64,000 bases of DNA, taken from positions 1 to 64,000 of the forward strand of contig NZ_QQRQ01000007.1 in NCBI RefSeq assembly GCF_003425665.1, read 5' to 3'. Below, one piece after another: positions 39,386 through 46,698 of the stretch. Made by a program: the position numbers and the translations under genes. The notes under the pieces are model-generated. The model was not told the DNA's origin, searched no databases, and saw nothing but the letters and a program-made list of their open reading frames with translations. The stretch comes from Evtepia gabavorous. Lineage in GTDB: Bacteria > Bacillota > Clostridia > Oscillospirales > Oscillospiraceae. Every line of letters starts with the position of its first letter. The first letter of the stretch is position 1.

Positions 39386-39807
39386 ACGGACACCTCCTGG
39401 CAGTTCTCCGTGAAATAGCGGATGGTCTGGCCTTTGCGCCTGGCCTTCTCGATCTCGATGCTCATGCCTTTGGAGACGGTGTCCCCGAACACCCACAGCT
39501 CGGCGCATTTGGTGAGCAGAACGATGTCCATGAACAGGGCCAGATCCCGCTCCCTGGGGTTGGCGTCATCCATGAACTGGGGAAAGTACAGATGGGGCGC
39601 GATTGGGATATACCCGGCGTCCACGGCGAAGCGGCAGTAGCGCACCGCCTTTTCCTGGTTGCCCTCCAGATCCCCGGAGAGCGGTGAGCAGATATACACG
39701 ACCGGACGGAAGGAGCGGAGCTTGCGCGCCTCGTTCTCAATCCGGGTCAGGGCTTCGTAGGCCGTAGGGTCGTAGTAGCCCTCACAGTTGAATTTGTTGA
39801 TTCCCAT
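39382..39807 (-). CDS. DUF4406 (nucleoside 2-deoxyribosyltransferase-like) protein
   Basis: This 141-aa protein has a Rossmann-like core with VVYICSPLSGDLEGNQEKA and FGDTVSKGMSIEIEKA, matching DUF4406, a family related to nucleoside deoxyribosyltransferases and frequent beside phage polymerases. A nucleotide-related function is likely but the substrate is unknown. The ATG follows GAGGTG by 8 nt. Confidence 0.85.
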   Translation of the reverse strand: MGINKFNCEGYYDPTAYEALTRIENEARKLRSFRPVVYICSPLSGDLEGNQEKAVRYCRFAVDAGYIPIAPHLYFPQFMDDANPRERDLALFMDIVLLTKCAELWVFGDTVSKGMSIEIEKARRKGQTIRYFTENCQEVSV

Positions 39808-39817
39808 AAGGGTCACC

Positions 39818-41758
39818 TCAGTCTTTCTGATAAAAGTCGCAGACATAACCGTCTGCCCGGAGCAGCAGCCCTTCCGCCCAGGCGGGGGTCTGGCCCATGA
39901 TAGCGCAGATGTCATCCAGGGATGCGTCCGCCGGAGCTTCGATGACCGCTTCGTCATGGACGTGCATGACGATTGAGTACCCCGCCGCTTCCAGCCGGCG
40001 CATGGCTTCCACCAGGATGTCGCGGGCGGTGGCCTGGACGATGTTCTCCACAAATTTGGGGCCGTAGCTCTCCAGTCGCAGCCACTTTTTCTGTTCGCCC
40101 ACACCCTCGTAGGTGACGGACTCGCTGCCATAGCGGTTGACGCCCATCTTGGGCTTCACATACACCAGCTTTCTGCCGGAGGGGAGCGCGATGAACATCA
40201 TGCCGCTTTGGTAGAAGAAGCGGATGCCGTGCGTCTCGGCGGGAACTCTGTCCCGGACGCAGGTAGCGGCGGCGCGGTCTACATCCCACCAGAACTTCAC
40301 GATCCGGGGGTTGGACTGCCGCCATGCGTCCACCAAGGGCTTCAGCTCTTCCTCGGTCAGGCCGTAGTTCAGAGCGCCCATGGCTTTCAGCGTCCCCACC
40401 GAGCCGCCGTAGCCCAGGGCCAGCTCCGCGATTTTGCCCTTCTGCCGGAGATGGCCGTTAACGCCGTGTTTGACCACGGGGACATGGAACATCTGGCTGG
40501 CCGAAGCGCAGTAGATGTCACCGCCCTGGGCGAACACCTCCTGCCGCCACTGCTCTCCGGCGATCCAGGCGATGACCCGCGCTTCGATGGCCGAAAAGTC
40601 CGCCACGAAGAAGCGGCATCCCGGCTTGGGGATAAAGGCGGTGCGAATCAGTTCGGAAAGCACCAGCGGGACGGAATCGTAGAGCAGCTCCACGGCGTCA
40701 AAGCGCCCGTCCCGCACCAGTGTCCTGGCCTGTTTCAGATCGGGCAGATGGTTCTGCGGAAGGTTCTGCACCTGGATGAGCCGCCCGGCAAATCTGCCGG
40801 TTCGGTTGGCTCCGTAAAACTGGATCAGCCCACGGGCGCGGTCATCCGGACAGACCACCGACTCCATGGCGGTGTATTTCTTGACGCTGCTTTTGGCCAG
40901 CTCCTGCCGCAGGGACAGGGCCAGCTCCACCTCGCCCTCCGCATGGAACAGAAGTTCCAGTACGGATGCTTTGGAGAGGGACTCGGCTTCCACACCCTTT
41001 TCCGCCAGCCACGCTTTGAGCTGGGCGGGGCTGTTGGGGTTCTCCAGCCCGGTGACCGAGCGGGCCTGTTCCAGATGGGTGCGCTTGAACCGCTCGTCAC
41101 AACGGATGGCCTGGGTCACCAGGGTGCGGTCCAGCAGAATGCCCCGGTCGTTGATGCGCTGGTCGAGATGGTAGTTCTCCCACTCCTCCTGGGAGACCGG
41201 GAAACGGGACAGTCTCTGCTGGATGGACATCTCCGTCTCTACATCCCGGAGGTTGTAGGCTTTGAAGGCGGCCCACTTCTCCGGCGCGTCTGTAGGAAGG
41301 CGGCGAAAGGTGGAGCCATCCCTGGCCTTCGCCGGTGTGCAGAAATAGCGCACCAGGTCTTTGCCCTCCTTGAGTTTCTGCTTCTCCAGGCCCAGCACGG
41401 CGCCGGCCCCCTCCAGAGAGAGGGGCAGACCCAGGGTAGCAGACCACACCATGGTGCAGTACCAGGAGTCGGGGTCCAGGTATTGTCCGACAGGGTACCC
41501 CAGGTGCCGGGAGAGACACACCCGCTCGAACTGTGCGTTGAAGGCCCACTTGGACACCGCAGGGTCTGTCAGCGCAGCCAGCACATCGGCGGGGATGCGT
41601 TCGCCGATGGTGAGATCCACCACCCGGACGGGGCCGCTGTCCACGGAATAGCCGAACAGCAGCACTTCAAACTCCGGGACCTGGCAGTAGCGGTACACGC
41701 CGCACTTGGCCAGCGGCTCCGGGGAAAAGGTTTCAATATCGATGGATAGCGTTTTCAT
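39818..41758 (-). CDS. DNA polymerase, family A, with 3'-5' exonuclease domain
   Basis: This 646-aa phage replicative polymerase begins with an exonuclease domain (SIDIETFS at residues 5-12, KWAFNAQFE near 72, YNLRDVETE near 168). The polymerase domain has motif A DFSAIEARVIAW, motif B RQKGKIAELALGYGG and motif C MHVHDEAV. There is no 5'-3' nuclease domain, as is usual for phages. It lies between DUF4406 and DUF2815 genes. Confidence 0.95.
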   Translation of the reverse strand: MKTLSIDIETFSPEPLAKCGVYRYCQVPEFEVLLFGYSVDSGPVRVVDLTIGERIPADVLAALTDPAVSKWAFNAQFERVCLSRHLGYPVGQYLDPDSWYCTMVWSATLGLPLSLEGAGAVLGLEKQKLKEGKDLVRYFCTPAKARDGSTFRRLPTDAPEKWAAFKAYNLRDVETEMSIQQRLSRFPVSQEEWENYHLDQRINDRGILLDRTLVTQAIRCDERFKRTHLEQARSVTGLENPNSPAQLKAWLAEKGVEAESLSKASVLELLFHAEGEVELALSLRQELAKSSVKKYTAMESVVCPDDRARGLIQFYGANRTGRFAGRLIQVQNLPQNHLPDLKQARTLVRDGRFDAVELLYDSVPLVLSELIRTAFIPKPGCRFFVADFSAIEARVIAWIAGEQWRQEVFAQGGDIYCASASQMFHVPVVKHGVNGHLRQKGKIAELALGYGGSVGTLKAMGALNYGLTEEELKPLVDAWRQSNPRIVKFWWDVDRAAATCVRDRVPAETHGIRFFYQSGMMFIALPSGRKLVYVKPKMGVNRYGSESVTYEGVGEQKKWLRLESYGPKFVENIVQATARDILVEAMRRLEAAGYSIVMHVHDEAVIEAPADASLDDICAIMGQTPAWAEGLLLRADGYVCDFYQKD

Positions 41759-41824
41759 AGGATCTCCTTTCCCGCAACGTAAGGGCGGCAGAGGTCGCCC
41801 TCCGCCACCCTCGCCGGATGGTTG

Positions 41825-42376
41825 TTAGGAAAGGAAATCGTCATCGAAATCGGTGGAGAAGTCATCAGCGGCAGAGGAACGACCACCCAGAGGTTCACCG
41901 TCCCGCACCTTCTGGATGTTGCCCAGGCCGCAGGCGATGCTGCGGTTGCCGTTGGAGTTGAAGGCGTAGAAGTTGATGGACACACGGGCGTAGCAGCCGG
42001 AGTAGACCTCGGCGCGGTCCAGGATGGGCTGCACGGAGCGGTCCACAATCTGGGGTGCGGTGGTGCTGTTGGCGTTCACGAAGTAGGCGCCCTTGTAGGC
42101 TTCATCGTCCCGCTCCAGATCACCGTCCCGCAGGGGGAGCTTCAGCGCGGCCTTGTTGGGGATCTTCCCGCCGAACTTGGCGGCTCCGTCCTTGATGGCG
42201 GCGTCCACGGCGGCGTTGATGGCATCGATGGTCTTGGTGTCGGTCTTGGGGATGATGAGGGAAACGCTGTACTTGGGGTTGCTTCCGTTGATGGAAGCCG
42301 GCTCCCAAACGTTGGCGTAGGACAGGCGGACAACACCGGTGACCACCTTGGTCGGGTTCTTGTGATTGACAGACAT
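41825..42376 (-). CDS. DUF2815 protein (phage ssDNA-binding-like)
   Basis: This 183-aa protein has a beta-rich core (KVVTGVVRLSYANVWEPASI ... SVSLIIPKTDTKT) and an acidic C-terminal tail ending STDFDDDFLS. DUF2815 proteins are placed in the replication modules of Firmicutes phages, and the OB-like core with an acidic tail resembles single-strand DNA-binding proteins. The ATG at 42,376 follows GGAGG. Confidence 0.88.
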   Translation of the reverse strand: MSVNHKNPTKVVTGVVRLSYANVWEPASINGSNPKYSVSLIIPKTDTKTIDAINAAVDAAIKDGAAKFGGKIPNKAALKLPLRDGDLERDDEAYKGAYFVNANSTTAPQIVDRSVQPILDRAEVYSGCYARVSINFYAFNSNGNRSIACGLGNIQKVRDGEPLGGRSSAADDFSTDFDDDFLS

Positions 42377-42380
42377 ATCG

Positions 42381-43523
42381 TTATACCTCCGTAATTTCAG
42401 TAAATTCTTGGGCGGCATCCATCGTGCTGATGGCCGGACGCCTGTCGGATACCGGAACCAGGGTCGGCCTGCCCTTGGGCTTTTCGACCAGGCTACCGAG
42501 CACCTCGGCAAAGGCCTTTTTGCCCATGAGCTTCTCCATCTCGGTGATGGGGATGAGGGTCTTCTTGAAGATGTCGTGGTACCCGGCGGCGTTGGCGGCG
42601 CGGATCACGGCTTCCTCATCTGTGTACTTGCGGTTGGTGCGGCTCTCCACCAGCTTGAATCCGTGCCACACCTTGCCGTGGTGGATGGCGGCGTCCTGGG
42701 CGTAGGCTTCGATTTCGCCGGCCCACTTGGTCAGGCCGGGCAGACGGGAGAGTATGTCCTCGATCTCCGCATCGGTGAGGAGCGGCGGCATGGCGAACTC
42801 GTACTTGGCGAGCTGGAGCTTGGCTTCCGCTCTGGCGCGGCACTTCACCGCCGCCTTGCAGAAGGTACACCAGGGGCCAGGAACATAGTCCCCTTCACCC
42901 TGGTAGGCCATTTCCGCTTTAGTCTTGAGGGTGTGTTCCACCCACTCCATGAGCTGCTCCACGGAGATGGTCCAGGTGGACACGTTCTCTCGGCGGGGCT
43001 GGTAGATGCTCATGTCAACCTGGGTAATGTCATAGAGATGGTCGAACTGTCGGAGCGCGCCCAGGGCGTACAGCATCATCTGGGGATTTTCCTCTGCGTC
43101 TACCAGGACGCCCTGCCCGTACTTGAAATCGATGATGTGCAGGAGCTTGTCCGCCACGATCAGGCAGTCGCCGGTGCCGAAGCCGTCCGGCACATAGCAG
43201 GAGAAGTCCAGCCGCTGTTCAATGAGGACAAGAGGGTCGGCGCAGAGCGCCTTGGCTTCCTCCAGCTGTTCCAGCACAAACTCCACATACCCATCGGTAT
43301 AGGCGTCCATTTCATCGCAGTCATATGGGCTGACGGGCTTCCGGGAACGCAGCTTCAGTGCCTTTTTGAGCTTGTGCTCAGCCAGAGCGTGAGCAGCGGT
43401 GCCTTCGGCTGCGGCTTCCGTCTCCCGGTCGGCGAACTCCAGCTCCAGCCGCGCCGAGGGGTTGCAGTGGAGCCATCGATGGGCGCCGCTGGCAGAGAGA
43501 ACAGCGTGTTTGGAGGGCGGCAT
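42381..43523 (-). CDS. DUF2800 protein, RecB-like PD-(D/E)xK nuclease
   Basis: This 380-aa protein has the Cas4/RecB-type nuclease motifs: an early histidine in AAHALAEH (about 45-52), GTGDCLIV with the catalytic aspartate near 117, and IIDFKYGQG with D and K near 130. A cysteine cluster (WCTFC ... KCRARAEA, about 219-228) could bind an iron-sulfur cluster. It would act in phage replication or recombination. It lies 4 nt upstream of the DUF2815 gene. Confidence 0.9.
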   Translation of the reverse strand: MPPSKHAVLSASGAHRWLHCNPSARLELEFADRETEAAAEGTAAHALAEHKLKKALKLRSRKPVSPYDCDEMDAYTDGYVEFVLEQLEEAKALCADPLVLIEQRLDFSCYVPDGFGTGDCLIVADKLLHIIDFKYGQGVLVDAEENPQMMLYALGALRQFDHLYDITQVDMSIYQPRRENVSTWTISVEQLMEWVEHTLKTKAEMAYQGEGDYVPGPWCTFCKAAVKCRARAEAKLQLAKYEFAMPPLLTDAEIEDILSRLPGLTKWAGEIEAYAQDAAIHHGKVWHGFKLVESRTNRKYTDEEAVIRAANAAGYHDIFKKTLIPITEMEKLMGKKAFAEVLGSLVEKPKGRPTLVPVSDRRPAISTMDAAQEFTEITEV

Positions 43524-43834
43524 CAGAGCACCTCCGCATCCTTCAGCAGAGCCGGGTAGTGCTTGGGGTCCACCGACGACAACTTCGGAGCGCCGTACTT
43601 CTGCAGCAGTTCCCGGACCGCTTCGGTCTTCCCGTCATGGCTTTTTTCAGCCAGCACCGCCCGAACCTGCTCCAGCGTGACCGCCGGCTCCTTGGGAGGA
43701 GACGGAGCGGCCTTCTGTACCGGCTCGGCTTCCGGGGCTTCTCCCTGGGTCATGGCGTCCGCCAACGACTGGAGACTGTCGGCGAGGGAGCGCATATCCT
43801 CCACCACATCCAGGAGGAGTTTGATCTTACTCAC
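43523..43834 (-). CDS. Hypothetical early phage protein
   Basis: This 103-aa protein has an N-terminal helix (KIKLLLDVVEDMRSLADSLQ), a proline-rich linker, and a helical C-terminal part (TLEQVRAVLAEKSHDGKTEA ... LLQKYGAPKLSSV) like the small proteins next to DUF2800 in other phages. The GTG at 43,834 is used because GGAGG lies 8 nt upstream. It overlaps both neighbours. Confidence 0.7.
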   Translation of the reverse strand: MSKIKLLLDVVEDMRSLADSLQSLADAMTQGEAPEAEPVQKAAPSPPKEPAVTLEQVRAVLAEKSHDGKTEAVRELLQKYGAPKLSSVDPKHYPALLKDAEVL

Positions 43835-44027
43835 AGGCCGCACCTCCCTCCGACAGCTCGGTGATGTCCAGGGATTCCACGGTGTTGCCGGGAATGAGGA
43901 TCATCACCCGCTCTTTGCGGCCCAGGAGCCGGGTGAGCATCTTCTCCCGCAGGGTCACACTGCGGCATCTGACCACCCCGCCGTTCTGCGGCTCCTTGGA
44001 CACGCTGATCTTCAGCTTGTGCCTCAT
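43827..44027 (-). CDS. Small hypothetical early phage protein
   Basis: This 66-aa basic protein (MRHKLKISVSKEPQNGGVVR ... ERVMILIPGNTVESLDI) is beta-rich with no recognised family. The second ATG (44,027) has AAAGG at a good distance; the first, at 44,036, is too close to it. It is the second gene of the early operon. Confidence 0.6.
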   Translation of the reverse strand: MRHKLKISVSKEPQNGGVVRCRSVTLREKMLTRLLGRKERVMILIPGNTVESLDITELSEGGAACE

Positions 44028-44103
44028 GGCGTTCATCCTTTCTGGAAGGCTGCTTTTCTTGCTCCTTCCGACATACGGCCAGGAGAAAGGCCGAATATGA
44101 GGG

Positions 44104-44502
44104 TCAGCCCAGAAGTTTTTTCAATTTCTTTTTCACGGTCTGCAAACGGTGGGAAATGGCGGACTGCGTCACGCCCGTCCGGGCGGCGTAGTCGTTGACG
44201 CTCACGTTTTCAAAATAGATGGCCCGGACCATTTCCTGCTGGTCGGGGGAGAGCTGCCGGATTGCGGCGTGGAGCCGCTCCTCATCGGTGGGGCCGGCAA
44301 AGAGAGCTTCTAAGCCGGAATCCTCTACGGCGTAGTCCATGCCCTCGTAGACCTTGCCCTCCAGCGAGTAATGCCGGCGGGTCTCCTTATGATCGTTGTT
44401 GTACTCCTGGCGGTCCAAGTCAATGAGGATCTCGCCCCAATCATCGGGGATTTCGATAGAAACAGTTTCTCCGTCAGAAAAATGGTAGCGGTACGCAAAC
44501 AT
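44104..44502 (-). CDS. Sigma-70 region 4-like phage regulator
   Basis: This 132-aa protein ends in a sigma region 4 HTH (LSPDQQEMVRAIYFENVSVN, then DYAARTGVTQSAISHRLQTV), preceded by an unrelated acidic domain. Without region 2 it is not a complete sigma factor, so it may be an activator of phage promoters. The ATG at 44,502 follows GGAAAGGG, which lies in a hairpin. It is the first gene of the phage early operon. Confidence 0.8.
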   Translation of the reverse strand: MFAYRYHFSDGETVSIEIPDDWGEILIDLDRQEYNNDHKETRRHYSLEGKVYEGMDYAVEDSGLEALFAGPTDEERLHAAIRQLSPDQQEMVRAIYFENVSVNDYAARTGVTQSAISHRLQTVKKKLKKLLG

Positions 44503-44508
44503 AGTGAA

Positions 44509-44534
44509 TGCCCTTTCCCGACGAGAAAAGGGCA
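44509..44534 (-). promoter_or_regulatory. Hairpin covering the ribosome site of the sigma-like gene
   Basis: TGCCCTTT pairs with AAAGGGCA (44,509-44,516 and 44,527-44,534). On the minus strand this places the ribosome site GGAAAGGG in the stem, 6 nt before the ATG, so translation could be limited by RNA folding. Confidence 0.4.
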
Positions 44535-44748
44535 CCACAAAAGGCCAAAAAACTCGCCGTTTTTTTTAACGGGAGCCTTTGGCTCATTTTCAAATATTGG
44601 TTGTCAATCGACTTATCACGGCCTCACCTCAACGACTTACAACTTTGCGAAATCCAACAAATGGCCTTGAGGTTTTCACAGGGCATATCTAATCGTTTAT
44701 AGCGTCAGCCGCCATAGTTGGTAAGGTTAATTAGGTCGAAAGCAGAAA
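44535..44748. other. Gene-free spacer between prophage and defence island
   Basis: This AT-rich stretch shows no credible gene. It contains a T-rich run at 44,562-44,569 next to a partial inverted repeat, and possible divergent promoter sequence. The phage early promoter should lie here on the minus strand, but I could not pick it with confidence. Confidence 0.5.
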
Positions 44749-44782
44749 CTTCCTGTGCTCATGGTCATACGAGCACAGGAAG
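44749..44782. promoter_or_regulatory. Perfect 12-bp inverted repeat upstream of the defence operon promoter
   Basis: CTTCCTGTGCTC (44,749-44,760) and its exact complement (44,771-44,782) surround a 10-nt spacer. The right arm ends 3 nt before the -35 of the plus-strand promoter. It may be an operator, or a terminator with a weak T run (ATTGTATTTTT). Confidence 0.6.
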
Positions 44783-44785
44783 AGA

Positions 44786-44814
44786 TTGTATTTTTGTATT
44801 TCTTGCGATATAAT
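44786..44814 (+). promoter_or_regulatory. Promoter of the defence operon
   Basis: TTGTAT (44,786-44,791), 17-bp spacer, TATAAT (44,809-44,814), followed by ATG-free leader of about 80 nt before the GTG at 44,901. The perfect -10 and correct spacing make it a good vegetative promoter. Confidence 0.72.
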
Positions 44815-44900
44815 ATGAATTAGTTGGGTTTGATATGGACTTCCTAATGCAATAGGTTTCTGTTATCTTGAAAGATGTCTGAGATTTGGAGGAACAACTT

Positions 44901-45764
44901 GTGACAACAAACGAATATCCTCGCCTGTGCGGAGGCACTTTCTTCACGTTGGTGTTGCAAGCCCTCCGGCAACGAATGAAAGCGAGAGAACATTATTCTG
45001 GTGATAGCGATGGCCTATCCGATCCAGAAGTGCTGGTGGGTCTGATTAAGGTAATCAATCCAGATTACACAGATCCCGGCAAGGAGAATCTGAAAGTCAC
45101 AGCGAACAACTACAAAGCCTGCAAAATATCGAACAGCACATACCTGCCTTTTGATGATGAACAGGTAATATCGGCATTTGATTCCAAAGTGAGAACGGCC
45201 TATCAATCCGTTCTAAATCGAATGATCGGATTCGTGAATGACTTCCTTGATATAAGTGAGGTGGTACATAAGGACGTCAATCTTGTACGAGCGCTCATCG
45301 ATTTGGTCCAACAGGATCAAACCATCCAGGCTGGGGACGAGTTCTTTGTCGAGCCAAATGGAGAGAAAAAGAAAAAGGCCGCACTTGGCGACCTTAAGGA
45401 AGTATGCCTCCCATCGTTCCTACTTGGCATTTGGCATTATGTTGTTGTAAACCGAAAGGACAACAGCATCGGCAAGAAGACCTATGATGCATGGTGTCCA
45501 TCTACAGGCGGAGGTCAAAGAAAATATACAGCTCACATGGGCGAAGGAATTCTGGAAGGTCTGATTACCTATTTAGTGGATACTGTAGATAAGCCAACGA
45601 CGGATGCTGAGCCGGTCGAGACTGTCATCATTGAGGATGAACAAAAACAGTCGGTCCAACAGACCGTAAACAATCCCTTCGTATTTAATTTCAACCAGTA
45701 TGGCAACAACGGTACACAGATAGGCCATGTTGAGAATTACTATGGCGGTAAGAAGGAGGATTGA
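44901..45764 (+). CDS. Unrecognised defence-island protein 1, with C-terminal NQYGN motif
   Basis: This 287-aa protein (NEYPRLCGGTFFTLVLQALR at the start) has a mostly helical main part and ends NQYGNNGTQIGHVENYYG at about residues 265-282. The TQIG core within an N/Q/G-rich 20-residue tail resembles RHIM-like amyloid signalling motifs. The next gene has a matching NQYGNDSTQIAYV near its N-terminus. The GTG start follows GGAGG by 8 nt. It is the first gene of the operon, and 4 nt separate it from the next. I do not recognise the family; involvement in defence is inferred from position and motif. Confidence 0.7.
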   Translation: MTTNEYPRLCGGTFFTLVLQALRQRMKAREHYSGDSDGLSDPEVLVGLIKVINPDYTDPGKENLKVTANNYKACKISNSTYLPFDDEQVISAFDSKVRTAYQSVLNRMIGFVNDFLDISEVVHKDVNLVRALIDLVQQDQTIQAGDEFFVEPNGEKKKKAALGDLKEVCLPSFLLGIWHYVVVNRKDNSIGKKTYDAWCPSTGGGQRKYTAHMGEGILEGLITYLVDTVDKPTTDAEPVETVIIEDEQKQSVQQTVNNPFVFNFNQYGNNGTQIGHVENYYGGKKED

Positions 45765-45768
45765 GCCT

Positions 45769-46431
45769 ATGAGCGATGATACACAGATTGCGAAGATTGG
45801 CAACAATCTTCCTCAACCGGGCCGGCCGCAGCAGCCGATTCAGGCAAACCTGAATCAGTACGGAAACGATAGTACACAGATTGCGTATGTTCAACACTAC
45901 GACGCCACTACAAATCAGACGGTGCTCATTATGCAAGGCGCCCAGCCAGCCGGTGGAACTGTCGTTGGACAAGGTGTCACATTCAACTATGACTGTTTCA
46001 ATTTCTTTGTCCTCGGAACCGAGCAATATGACGGCCCAACATTCATTGTTCCAAAGAATCGGGCTTTAACAGAAAGCACGTCGGACGAGATGAAGGCACG
46101 GTGTGCCGCACTTACTCCAGAGGCGATTGAGATTGTTAAGACTTTTCCAGCACTGTTTTGTAGTGAGAATCATAATTTCACAAAAACCGATCCCGATCAC
46201 ATGGCCTATTACGGTTATGTGACGGATATAAAAGTGCAGGATAATGGAATCAAAATATATTTCACCAAACTGAATGCACTGCCTCAGCAGGTCTTGATAG
46301 ACCTTGCTGCAGATCTATGCATTGGCGGTGCAAAGGCTTATAACGAACTCAGTCGGACGCATTGGGCAATCAAGCGAATTAATCTGGTGGAGGTTCTTGA
46401 AAAAGCAGGATACAGAGTATTCAAACTTTAA
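45769..46431 (+). CDS. Unrecognised defence-island protein 2, with N-terminal NQYGN motif
   Basis: This 220-aa protein begins with two related motifs, DTQIAKIGNN (residues 4-13) and NQYGNDSTQIAYVQHYD (29-45). A low-complexity linker leads to an alpha/beta domain (FNYDCFNFFVLGTEQYDGPT ... IKIYFTKLNALPQQVL) that I cannot place. The motif matches the C-terminus of the preceding protein, which suggests that the two associate. The ATG follows AAGGAGG by 9 nt. Confidence 0.7.
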   Translation: MSDDTQIAKIGNNLPQPGRPQQPIQANLNQYGNDSTQIAYVQHYDATTNQTVLIMQGAQPAGGTVVGQGVTFNYDCFNFFVLGTEQYDGPTFIVPKNRALTESTSDEMKARCAALTPEAIEIVKTFPALFCSENHNFTKTDPDHMAYYGYVTDIKVQDNGIKIYFTKLNALPQQVLIDLAADLCIGGAKAYNELSRTHWAIKRINLVEVLEKAGYRVFKL

Positions 46432-46464
46432 GCTTCACGGTTATGCAAAAATGGAGGTAACACG

Positions 46465-46665
46465 ATGAGCCGCGAATATGAAGAAATGCAAGTTGAGAAG
46501 TGGGTTAATCTGGAAGATGTGGCTGAGCATCTAAGCATTAGTCAAGATACAGTTCGCACATGGATAAAAGAAGGAAAGCTGCCCGTGTACAGGGCCGGTA
46601 AACGATATAAATTTAAAATTTCCGAAGTGGATGAATGGGTTCGCGAAGGGAAAATTCAGGAGTGA
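46465..46665 (+). CDS. Excisionase-like helix-turn-helix protein
   Basis: This 66-aa protein is a single winged-HTH of the MerR/excisionase type (VNLEDVAEHLSISQDTVRTW followed by IKEGKLPVYRAGKRYKFKIS). Such proteins often sit at the front of type I restriction loci as regulators. It lies between the NQYGN pair and the RloC-like gene. It may bind the inverted repeat at 44,749-44,782. Confidence 0.85.
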   Translation: MSREYEEMQVEKWVNLEDVAEHLSISQDTVRTWIKEGKLPVYRAGKRYKFKISEVDEWVREGKIQE

Positions 46666-46698
46666 GATTAGATATGGAAATAGGAGGGTGAAAAACGG

